A stretch of DNA of 64,000 nucleotides from Xylogone sp. PMI_703 (taxonomy: Eukaryota; Ascomycota; Leotiomycetes), in NCBI GenBank assembly GCA_021399445.1, contig JAJTUQ010000003.1:3162001-3226000 (forward strand), given 5' to 3'. Shown piece after piece: positions 38,801 to 49,251 of this stretch. The first letter of the stretch is position 1; every line of letters starts with the position of its first letter. The notes below the pieces were generated by a model. That model was given only the letters and a program-made list of their open reading frames with translations, had not been told where the DNA came from and ran no database searches. The position numbers and the translations under genes are program-made.

Positions 38801-41576
38801 CGTCATATACGGACCTACACCTGCTCCAGAAGAATTGGTATTCTCGGTACAGTCATCAATTGCAAATTTAACAGGTCGACAACCCACAGTTGAGGAGTTG
38901 GAGGAAATTGATGGAACGGGCAAAGTCTGTGTCATCTTATGTGAGCTGGCCAAGCCCATCCTTCATCAACTAGATTCTGGACAATTCCTTGCATTGAGGA
39001 ATCTCCTCATATCAGCAAAGGGAGTCCTCTGGGTGAGTCGAGGTGGTGCTGTCGACTGTGAACTTCCCGAGGCTAGTCTTATTACTGGTCTTCTTCGGAC
39101 TGTGAGATCAGAGAATCCTGGAAAGCGCTACGTTACTCTCGATCTCGACCCTAAACTAGACGTTTACAACACAAGCATGAGTGCTTCAATTGTCAAATTA
39201 CTTAGAGAGCTATTTGATTATAGTCTAGAAAATACTAATATGGACTGGGAGTATGCACAAAGAAACGGAGGGTTGATGATTTGTCGAGTTGTTGAGGATA
39301 CCAAGACCAATGAAAGCATCTATGCTCGTAGCCATACCTTGACCCCTGAGCTTCAACCATTCCACCAAGAGGGACGGCCGCTCCGTATGGAAGTTGGAGT
39401 TCCCGGATTACTTGACTCACTGAGATTTGTTGACGATGTTTCAATGTCAGAGCCATTACCGGATGATTTTGTTGAATTGGAACCTAAAGCATTTGGACTT
39501 AACTTCCGGGATGTTATGGTTGCTATGGGTCACCTCGACGAGAATGTGATGGGATATGAGTGTAGCGGCGTTGTTACTCAAGTTGGAAAAGCTGTGTCGG
39601 ATATCAAAGTCGGCGACCATATTTGTGCCATGATGAAGGGTCATTACGCTAACTTGGTACGCCTACCAAGTGTTAACGTTGGGAAGATGCCTAAAGGTAT
39701 GCCTTTTGATGTGGCAGCCTCAATACCTATGGTGTTTTGTACCGCCCACTATTCCCTATATGAGACTGCTCGCTTGCAAAATGGGGAAACTGTTCTTATC
39801 CATGCAGCAGCTGGTGGTGTTGGTCAAGCAGCTATTATGTTAGCCCGTCTCGCTGGTGCGGAGATATTTGTTACAGTTGGCACAAAGGAAAAACGGGATT
39901 TTGTCATTGATACTTACGGCATCTCACCTGACCATATCTTTTCCAGCCGAAACACTTCATTTGGTAAGCAAATCATGACCATGACACAGAACAGAGGTGT
40001 CGACGTTGTCCTTAACTGTTTGGCGGGAGACATGCTTCAAGAGACTTGGAACTGTATTGCTATGCTTGGACGGTTTGTGGAGATTGGAAAACGTGATATC
40101 GAGCTCAACAACCATCTTGAAATGGCCCCCTTCACACGAAATGTCACCTTTTCTTCCATCGATTTAACGTACGTGATGAAATATCGTGCACATATGTTGT
40201 CGAAGGCTCTTGCAGAGGTAATGCATTTGCTGGAATCAGGTTCAATTCACCCAGTGAAACCAATAACGGTATATCCAATCTCCGATATCGAGCGCGCTTT
40301 CAGATTAATGCAATCGGGGAAACATCGAGGAAAAGTGATTATCGAACCTCATCCCGAGGATCCTATCAAGGTTCTTCCTAAAACACGTCAGTCACAATTT
40401 AGACCTGACGCTTCCTATCTTATAGTAGGAGGCTCAGGTGGCATTGGCCGCTCAATCTCCCGATGGATGGTGAAACAAGGTGTCAAACATCTTATCCTCT
40501 TGTCCAGGACTGGACAGACCAGAGCAGTGGCTCGGCAATTTATGAGCGAGCTAAGTGAAAGCGGTTGCAATGTTGCTGTATACAGCTGTGATGTCTCGGA
40601 TGCAGGACAATTGAAGAGAGTGATAAAAAAATGTGCTGAATCCATGCCACCAATTCGTGGAGTGATCCAGGCCGCTATGTCACTGAAGGTAAAAGACATT
40701 TCATCCAGTCTTGTGGAAGTCTCTGAATCGTTAGCGCTAACAGAAATAATTAACTAGGATTCCATATTTGAACAAATGCCGTACAACTCATACGTCGAGG
40801 CCCTATACCCTAAAGTTCTGGGTACTTGGAATATCCACGAAGTTTTCTCCGGTGTTGCTCTTGACTTCTTCATTATGCTCTCATCAGCTGCTGGTATTGC
40901 AGGTAACTCAGGCCAGGCCAATTATGCTGCTGGGTCTACTTTCCTAGACGCGATTGCCCGTTACCGCGCATCAAGAGGAATACCTGGAGTTACACTAGAT
41001 TTAGGTGTCATTGGAGGTGTTGGCTATGTCTCTGAAAACAGGGAATTAGCTTCTCGACTTGAGAAGTTAGGTCATGTAGCGATAGATGAAGATAAGTTAC
41101 TAGCCATGGTGGAATCTGCCATCCTAGATCCCATACGGGATGTAGAATCCAGTCAGATCATCTCCGGACTAACAGCTGGCTTCGATTTCAGCGATTCCAA
41201 ATTCTCCCAGCTCCGTCAGAATATGGCGGCTACAACAGGTGGTGTAGGTGGCGGGCCAGCAAAAGCGGGCACCATTTCCGATCAGCTAGCATCTTCCAAA
41301 TCTATCCAGGAGGCTATAGATTTCATCATGAAAGCTATCGTCGGAAAGCTCTCCAAGGACTTCATGATATCCGAAAGTGAGATCAATATAGAAGATTCGC
41401 TCGCTGCATTAGGGGTCGACTCATTAGTGGCGGTTGAGCTAAGAAACTGGGTTATGAAACAAATGAAGGCTGATATTTCTATTTTTGATGTGCTTCAGAG
41501 TAAATCATTAACTACGCTGGCGGAGAAGATTTCATCGAAGAGCGGATATATTAACTTTGGTTCTCAAGCAACATGA
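32898..41576 (+). CDS. TLC-domain membrane protein fused to a highly reducing polyketide synthase (KS-AT-DH-psiMT-ER-KR-ACP)
   Basis: Exons 32898-33407, 33467-34195, 34250-34336, 34414-34471, 34523-34856, 34908-35433, 35488-35620, 35674-36108, 36160-40688 and 40758-41576: 2,719 residues. Residues 1-311 form a multi-pass TLC-like (TRAM/LAG1/CLN8) membrane protein, with [12 protein letters not shown] and about six or seven hydrophobic segments. The frame continues through [10 protein letters not shown] (Met312) into KS (about 357-780; Cys530, His665, His705), AT (about 890-1205; Ser984 in SHSSG), DH (from about 1286; His1318, Asp1515), a degenerate methyltransferase (about 1615-1810), ER (about 2010-2320; AAAGGVGQ), KR (about 2350-2530; Ser2490, Tyr2503) and ACP (Ser2669). 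No thioesterase or reductase end. Two introns start with GC (34472, 35434). It would make a reduced linear chain; the TLC role is unknown. The alternative is two genes, but no stop codon separates them. Confidence 0.88.
34472..34522 (+). other. GC-AG intron in the PKS gene
   Basis: The donor reads G|GCAAGT and the acceptor GTGTAG. A CTAAC branch-like site lies inside. Joining the flanks gives ALENAGIPIDS, the expected ketosynthase sequence. No GT donor is available at this position. Confidence 0.85.
35434..35487 (+). other. probable second GC-AG intron in the PKS gene
   Basis: Donor AAG|GCGAGA, acceptor TTATAG, with GCTAAC inside. The join gives [15 protein letters not shown], the usual end-of-KS sequence in fungal HR-PKS. 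Reading through meets a stop at 35461. The donor is weaker than a standard GCAAGT, so damage to a former GT is also possible. Confidence 0.7.
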
Positions 41577-42532
41577 CATAAGAGAGGGTTTAAATAGAAT
41601 AATAAAAGAGCTTGAGTAAAAGTGCACTTAAGTAGAATTACAGTCTACTTTCTACTGAGATACCCAAAGGTGACTGGTGAAGAAATAGTGGATAACTCTG
41701 GGGAGAATCTAGGCTCTGACCTTAGTATGTGCTACCTATGCCATTTCTACCATAAAACGAAGCTATAGTGTTCAGAGTGAGAATTGAGAGCAAACCGCAC
41801 AGCTATTGTACAGTCGCATTCCCGAGTTATATAGTGAAATACCTTCAAAATAAACAGCGAGGTCAGTACATTTCCCGGGAAGGATAATCTCACAAGAGTG
41901 ATACAAAAGAGGCTTTCCCGCGTAGCAACAGCAGATATCCAGACTACAGCCCCTGTAACACTAGAGAGTGAGTATCACACCATTACACTATATAAACTTC
42001 TGATAAATACAGCTTCGATTTCAAGCTATCAGCGGCTTCCTCAGAGTGGCTCTCAATATGAGTCAAATCGGAATTATGGGGTGAAAAGTATCTGTTTGTA
42101 CTCATTTATATAGCCTAACATACATTGCCACTTACACCAGTAAATACATGCTTATACCTCAAAGACCTATTTTAACTGCATTGTTTCTAATATTCATTCA
42201 ACACAGTGTAGATGGATATCAGGTAGTGTAGATGCTGGGGTAATAGCATTACTGAGAGTATTTATTCCTGACCGTCTACAAACCTAATCAGCTCGCCAAT
42301 AGCTCATCATAAGTGAATGCCATTGAATGGATCAGCGAGTTGGCCGGCTGGTTGACTTAACAGTAGCTAGGCCTAAATACGCTTACCTAACATGTTGTTG
42401 CCCTGGAGATATTCCAACAAAGGATATTTTTACAGCAGGATATGGTTATATAATTTGTTTTCAAATTCGCCATTTCGAAAATCTATCGCATGCAGCGTCA
42501 GAAACAAGTAGATATTAACAGCTTCATCAAGG
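41577..42532. other. intergenic, AT-rich: PKS 3' flank and kinase-like gene promoter
   Basis: Nothing coding that I can support. The decamer AGTGTAGATG occurs twice near 42200-42235. No transposon features. Confidence 0.5.
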
Positions 42533-43496
42533 ATGGGTGGTAGCTATACTTCAAATATTGACTGGTTTGACGATGATGTGTATATCGGTTCAGAAATAAC
42601 CTTCCAAGAACCACAGCCCTCCAAGTGGAAAATTGAACGGAAAATCAGCTCACATGACTACTTTGAGGGCGAAGCAGATGTTAAGAATCTAGGGCTAGAA
42701 TCAGAAGGCCGTGCTGTTTTCATTTGTAGAAGTCTAGATGGATCTTCCAAAGAGGCGATTATAAAAATCCGGAAGCAATAACTCATCTCCTGTCCTTTTA
42801 CAGCTTTTTCCAAAACGGGGAGTGTATGTCGTACTAATTTGTTTTTATAGAATACCATGGGCGAATACCCAGGGCAAGCCCAGTTCATCAAAGGCCAAGC
42901 AGGCCAAAGATACCATGAGCGCCATGGCAGAGATGGAAATTGAGGCTCTTGAGATTCTTACCAAGGCAGGATGCTCGTGTACACCCACTCTCTTTGCCTG
43001 GAAGCAAGACAAGCAGAAGGGCCCAGATGCTTGGGTCCCAGGTGGGTACATTGTTTACATATTGATGGAAAAACTCCCTGGAATCACTGTAGACAATTTT
43101 TATTTCGATTTAGGCCGAGAGGAGCGTGATGTGTTGCGGGGTTATTTCAAGGTGGCTTGGCTGTATGTACTCTCTTCAATCAAATTATTCATACAAATGT
43201 CCTCCCTCCAACAAATTCCAATTATCAGGGAGTGTATGAAATGTGGTGTGATAAATTCAGACCGTGCAATCAGAAACCTCCTCTGGGACAAAGAGAATAA
43301 GAAATGGTAAGCTCCATTTGGACGTACTCCTTACCAGTTGTCTAAGTATTCCCTCTCTGATAGCTATATCATCGACTTCGAGATCTGGCAGCGTCCTACC
43401 GAAAAACATGCTTGGTGCGATGGTCTCTATATTGCATGGAATCTCGCGATGGTTTGTGGAGGGAACAGCGCCGACATGTCCACATGGGAGCTATAA
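42533..43496 (+). CDS. kinase-like (APH/choline-kinase-fold) fungal protein, possibly decaying
   Basis: Model: 42533 to about 42774-42777, 42851-43162, 43229-43306 and 43364-43496, about 255 residues. Seen: a VFICRSLDG...EAIIKIRK strand like the ATP-anchoring Lys region; LMEKLPGITVDNF (hinge-like); CGVINSDRAIRNLLW at the catalytic-loop position, with Asp and Asn; and CYIIDFEIW, the DFG-equivalent. This pattern is common in large families of short kinase-like proteins of filamentous ascomycetes with unknown substrates. Exon 1 has no GT donor: the join needs GCAATA or ATAACT as the intron start, while the other introns are normal (GTATGT, GTAAGC). It may therefore be mis-spliced or a pseudogene. 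It lies 960 bp beyond the PKS on the same strand; a link to the cluster is not shown. Confidence 0.65.
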
Positions 43497-44551
43497 CACT
43501 TGATAAATTAACATAATAGACATTGAGATGTTATCTAGTCCTCTATTCTTGTCAGCTCCGTGTTCAATTGAAGCTTCTGTGGTGTGAATATAACGCTAAC
43601 AAGATGCCAGCATGGCAACCCGCTTCTAGCCCCCCATTTCCACTGCCAAAGGCTGGAAAGTAAAAATAGAACTTGAATAAAGCCTCTGTGACAGACATTG
43701 GATATACCTATTTCACTGCCCCTCAGCTACTTACCACAATATGTTAGCTAGCTTGGCTGCACCGTTTATATAGGATTGCTTTGAGTGAACGCCGTCTGAA
43801 AAGAGGGGCGCTGGTGGTAATAACCACATATAGAGTATATAATTTATATTTAAAAACGCTATGAATTGCATCAGTTGTTAGTATGAATGTAATTGTAACA
43901 AAAGCCCGAGAATGAAAGCTAGAGTTAACTCGAAGCGCATCAGACCCTATCTATAAATCCTTCCATTGAACATGTGAGGATGCTTCTGATAAGCTATGTC
44001 AATCTGAGAGGAATATGCATCAGCTTGTAATCTCAAGAATCAGACGCCCACTGGCATGAGAATAGCTCCTCATTAAGCGTCTGGGCATATGGATTAAAAG
44101 CTAATGGCATTGTTTTATGTTGTCTGGGTTTGCTTATTGATCTAATAGGCAATCATCGTGTACTGCCTGCTTAAACAAAGCAATAGATTCTTCTAGTAAG
44201 CAGTTGCCTGATGGTGTTCACTGTTCAGCGTTGATTGGCGTGATTGTGTATATTTTGATGATGTGAAGCTGCATTAACAAGCACTCTGTCACTAATTACC
44301 AGCCAAATTCACTGAATATTGAAGATAAGAAATACTGAAAACCTCACAAAAATACTATAAAAACGAGTATAGCCACATATAGCCACCCTTTTGTTACGCA
44401 ACAAGAATTCAACACGTCCTGCAATAGACTTCCGCAATAGCCAAGGGGTACGACGATCTATAGACCATAGCAACACTTGCACTCAGCACTACAATAATCT
44501 ACTCTGAACCAAGTTTTGGACTAGTATTATAATTTATATTGCAAGTGTGAT
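43497..44551. other. intergenic, AT-rich
   Basis: About 1 kb before the zinc-finger/exonuclease gene. No open frame, RNA gene or repeat that I can support. Confidence 0.5.
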
Positions 44552-47542
44552 ATGAAGGGAACATTAACACAGCCGGCCACAGCACTAAAGCGTGGACCGC
44601 CGGGGGAGATGCTTAGGCATCCAAAGAAGAGAAAACTGGATAGGTTACTTCCAATAGATGAACCAGGTATGCAGGATGTTACATATATATGAAAATTTAT
44701 ACTGATAGGCAATACAGATATTGGAGAGAATAATGGAGAGAATAATGGAGAGAATAATGGAGAGAATAATGGAGAGAATAATGGAGAGAGTGATGAAGAG
44801 AGTGATGAAGATGATGAAGAAGATGATGAAGAGGATGATGAAGATCCCATGAATTCTCGAAAATACCGATACCCTTGCCCTGACGCAATCGAGTTTAATT
44901 GTGATAGGCGTTTTGAGTATTCTGGCAATGCGAAGGCGCATGCAATACGTGCTCATAGAGACAAGTATCCTCAGGAATATTTGCAACTTTTAGAAAGGCA
45001 TCGAGAACGAAGCCATGCCTGGGAGAAGAAAGTTGGGAAGCGGCACCAGTGTCCTGATGCAGTCGAATTCAATTGCACAGAAACTTTCTTGTCACCTAGC
45101 AGAGCAAGAAATCATGCGATGAGACATCACAGAGAGAAGTATGCCAAGGAGCATCCTGAAGAGCTTGCTAAGCATGAAAAAGAGCGAGCAGAAAAGCAAG
45201 CAAGGGCAGCAGAGTTGGCAAAGCAGCGAGTATACAAGCCGCGAACAAGAAAGACAAAGCCTTGTCCTGGTGCAGTCGAGTTCAATTGCTCAGAAACTTT
45301 CTTTGCGCCTTGTTATGCAAGGTATCATGCGATGAGACATCACAGAGAGAAGTATGCCAAGGAGCATCCCGAAGAGCTTGCTAAGCACGAAAAGAGGCTG
45401 GCAGAAAAGGGGGGAAGGAAGGCAGCAAATGAGAAAGCAAAGAGGCTCCAAGAAGGAAAGACAGAGCCTTGTCTCGATGCAACGGAGTTCCATTGTGATA
45501 AAATGTTTTATGATCACCGGGAGGCAAGATCTCATGCAATACGGTGCCATGGGGAAAACTACCCCGAGCAACACGCAGAGCTTCTTCGAAAACAAGAAAG
45601 TCGAAAGAAAGAGGGCGACGAAAAATATCCTTGCCCAGTAGGCAAGGAATTTGGTTGCAAGAGAACTTTTACTTACCTAAACCAGGCAAATAGCCACGTC
45701 AATACATTTCATAATGGACCAACTCCATATCCGTGTCCGATGGCTCTTGAGTGGAGGTGTGGGAAAGCCTTCCCCTCAGAACAAATGGCTAGGGAACACG
45801 TGGAAAATGATCATAGTAGAGAACCAATCGCCTGTTTCATTGCAGAAGAGACAGGCTGCAATCGTCTGTTCAAAAATAAGAAAGATGCCAGATCCCATCT
45901 CAAGAAGGCTCATGGAATCAAGTTCACGGACAGCGACCCTAATGAGACACATAACGAGGGAGACGGCGAGCGCATGTGGAAGTGCATGGTTCCTAATTGT
46001 AGACATGCAGTTTCGGGAACGCGGTTGACCGAGAAGCAGTTGGATCAGCATTTTCTACTTCACAAGTGTGAAGGACATCTCAAGGATCTGCCTTCTTTTC
46101 CTGCCGAAGCCATTAATGATCTTGATCCGGAAGAGGTCAAGGAACTACACAGTCAACTGCATATCGGCGAAGAGGAGAGAGAAGAAAATGATGATGATGA
46201 GGCTCAAGGCCATCTCGCTCAGGGAGTCAAAATTTTGGGAGTAAAATTATTAGACAATTTTGAACCCCAAGCTCAATCAGACAGTGGGATAGGAAACACA
46301 GGGGTATATAGTGACCTGGAGTATATTCAAAGATGCGATGAAAACAGAACATTCCATCAACGCGGGGACCAGATTCTCGCAGCAAATATGAAATTTCGAA
46401 GTGAGTCCATTCTCTGTTCAAAATACTCAATACCTGACCATAGCTAGGACGATACTCTCAAGCGACAATTAAGTTGGGCAACTTTAAGCTCAACTGTGCA
46501 GGGCCAGAAGCCTTAGCTCAAAGTCCAGGCAGAGCATTAAGTTTCGTGGAACGTCACTGCCCACATAAGTCGATCATAACGCTTGAAACAGCGTTTTTAA
46601 TGCTAGAAACGATCACTTCCGCTTTGAAGTTCCCACCCCGGTGCGCTGCTTGTGAAGAACACCGAATGGTTATTAGAGGGCTCAAAGATAGAGGAATTCT
46701 CGCTCGTACCACAGGTGGGATCTGTGAAGAAGGGGGCTGCCTCCGGCAAAAATGGTGGATAACAAAATACTGTGCCGATCACGCAAGATACAACATGTGC
46801 GTTCAGACCCACCTCTTTAGAGACGTAAGCATTGCAGATATAAGTAATCTGGCTGATAGCTTCACAAATCAGTGGGTGATGGCGAAAGCTGCAGCTGATC
46901 GAGCCCTCATGCGCGAATTTTTGGAGCGGAGGGAGGACAGTACCCAAAGATGGGTCTGTCTGGATATAGAGACAGCCAAAAAATCGCGGCAGAGGTTTAG
47001 AGATTTGGCAGATTGGCATAGTAGACTATGCCACAGGCGAAGTTTTGGTTGATGAGTATCTCGACCATTTCTGCCCGCAGGGGTGTTATTGTAGGGGGAT
47101 AAGCCACCGATCCCCCAATATCTCACCCCAAGAACTTGGGGACTTATTCAGACGTAAGGAGATTGGGGAGTGTAACATTCTTGCATGGTGTCCCAACCGC
47201 TTCGATATGAAGCATACGCGGATTTTCCTAGCTAAAGCGGGTCTGGAGACGCTTCTGCCACCTAACGAGAAGTGCATGCTGCCAATGCATCACGTCAAAG
47301 CCAACATCACCGGTACCGCGGAGCTGGGGGCCTTGTATCCAGAAATATGCCCCGGTGACAACCTTATAGAAAATCACCACGATGCGCTAGCGGATGCACA
47401 TATGCTAAGAAATCTGATTACGAACCTGGAGCCGGCGTGGGGCGAGGGCCGCGAAAATGAGGAAAAGCGGCTGGAACTTCAACGTAAACTTCGTTCTAAG
47501 AAAAGAATCGACCGATCCTTAATTTCCGAAACAGAACCATGA
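44552..47542 (+). CDS. tandem zinc-finger protein fused to a DEDDh 3'-5' exonuclease, frameshifted
   Basis: Exons 44552-44666, 44709-46400 and 46448 onwards, with a required one-base shift at the A6 run 46978-46983, ending at 47542. About 930 residues in total. After a basic leader come (GENN)n repeats and an acidic run, then seven divergent fingers of the form C-x7-C-x12-H-x4-H (starting CPDAIEFNC, CPDAVEFNC, CPGAVEFNC, CLDATEFHC and so on) and an eighth Cys/His element. A second Cys-rich region (CAACEEHRMV...GICEEGGC) precedes the nuclease. Exonuclease motifs: CLDIET (Asp at 46963, Glu at 46969), NRFDMKHT (Asp at 47204), and HDALADAH (His at 47378, Asp at 47393), the DEDDh pattern. It would degrade RNA or DNA from the 3' end, targeted by the fingers (inference). 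As sequenced, the frame stops at 47052 before motifs II and III. Confidence 0.8.
44727..44790 (+). repeat. 12-bp tandem repeat (GENN)n
   Basis: About five perfect copies of GGAGAGAATAAT in frame, coding for Gly-Glu-Asn-Asn, passing into GAT/GAA acidic repeats up to about 44845. Confidence 0.92.
45062..45392 (+). repeat. internal duplication with 213-bp period (fingers 2 and 3)
   Basis: The stretch from about 45111 to 45180 recurs at about 45324 to 45393 with only two differences, both silent (T/C at third positions). The flanking finger sequences are also similar. It is a recent duplication of one 71-codon finger unit. Confidence 0.88.
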
Positions 47543-48277
47543 CTTTCTAGTTTCTATTGTCAAAGTTTATTGTATATCATCCTGTATTGTAGATAATCTA
47601 TCTCTTGTCAATATAAACTGTGGTTGCGCATAACAGACCGTAGATGATTTAAGCTTCGGCAACTACAGCCATACTCTATTAGGCATAGCCAACAATTCCA
47701 GAAGCGGTTACCTATTCTGATTGGTCAATACAGGTTAAAGGGGGACGAGCAGCTTCGCTTATTGGCCATCATCGAACCTATATCCCAGCATAAATCTTTA
47801 TGGCAGATTTACGCTTCATTTGAAGAGCCCAGAAGTAGCTAGTGAAAGAAGTTTACTGTGCCGTTGGAACTCAGTAGGTCAACCTGTTTTATTGGACTTC
47901 CTAACTTCCAATGAACATTCTGTAACGAAGTGGGTGACATTGATATGCAATACCACATCATCTACGCTAGGGACATACTCTACGTTTGATGGCTTGGGAA
48001 TATATGGACACGCTGCTGTCCGTGAAGTACAAGCCAACCTGTAGATTACGCCGGGGCTGTTGTGGTGTTCTAGATAAATTCTTATCATTATTAAGCGTTA
48101 TGCCCTTTCTAATTGAGTCCGCCTGAAATCAAACTCATGTCCTTCAACTAGAGTATATCCATTGGTGTCCACCTGACCAGCAACCGCTCCTTGACCCTCC
48201 AATATCTATAAGAGTGCCACTAGGCAACTTCTTTTCCCTCTACAAACGGTTTCGTTTCCTCATTACTCCACTATTCT
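47543..48277. other. convergent intergenic region
   Basis: 3' flanks of the exonuclease and thymidylate synthase genes. A small open frame (47820-48044) has no recognisable similarity. Right border of the accessory block. Confidence 0.5.
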
Positions 48278-49251
48278 TCATACAGACATTTTCATCGCGA
48301 TCATCTTGTGAGGATTATATCCTATAATGTCAAAATCCTCGATTTTCCAACCATCAATGCTTCCACCTTTTTCTCGTTTAATTTTCAGCTCAGGGAATTC
48401 CCGTGGTTCACGCTCCAGCTGCGTCTTGAGGGCTTCTATGTGATCTAAATAAATGTGCGCATCTCCCAAGACTATCGCGAAGCTTCCAGGAACTAGATTG
48501 CAAACATGAGAAAGCATATGTGTTAGTAAGGCATAGCTGGAAATGTTGAACGGGACCCCTAGCCCACAATCGGCAGATCGCTGGTATAATTGGCAATGAA
48601 GGTGGCCTTTTGATGGTTCCCCATCCTTTGATGGTGGGAACGAGACGTAAAACTGAGCAAACATATGGCATGGCGGTAACGCCATTTTGGGCAAGTCCCG
48701 AGGGTTCCAAGCACTTAGGATTATTCGGCGGTCGTAAGGATTTGTGCGGAGTTTGTGTATGACATCGGCCAATTGGTCGACTCCCTGTCCGGTGTAGTCC
48801 GTCTTAGAGTTCTCATATTCGGCTCCAAAATGCCGCCATTGAAAGCCGTAAACAGGTCCCAGATCGCCCACTTCGCGATGTGATAATCCTACACTGTCCA
48901 AAAACTCACGAGACCCGTTGCCATCCCATATTTTGACACCAGCCTCACTCAGAGCAAGTGATGATGTGTTGCCCTCGATGAACCAGAGAAGCTCGGCGAT
49001 AACAGCGCGAAGAGCAACTCGCTTGGTTGTAAGCACAGGGAGAATAGGACGGCCGTTATCATTGAGCTTGAATTTCATACGTGGCCCAAAGATCGACAGT
49101 GTTCCAGTGCCCGTTCTATACCAATATGTTAAAATCTTGAGTGAAATGCGGGCTTCTAGACTTACCGGTCAGGTCGACGCTCACCTTCTTCTAAGATCTC
49201 CCGTAACAGGTTCAGGTATTGGTATTCCTCATGCTCAGTTGTAGATCCCAT
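48278..49251 (-). CDS. thymidylate synthase
   Basis: Exons 49251-49166 and 49115-48278, 307 residues, normal length. The dUMP/folate signature residues are all present: [48 protein letters not shown], the catalytic Cys in [33 protein letters not shown] and [17 protein letters not shown]. It makes dTMP from dUMP with methylene-tetrahydrofolate. The short first exon ends in RRPDR with donor GTAAGT and joins to TGTGTLS. Convergent with the exonuclease gene and divergent from the acetyl-CoA synthetase gene. Confidence 0.98.
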
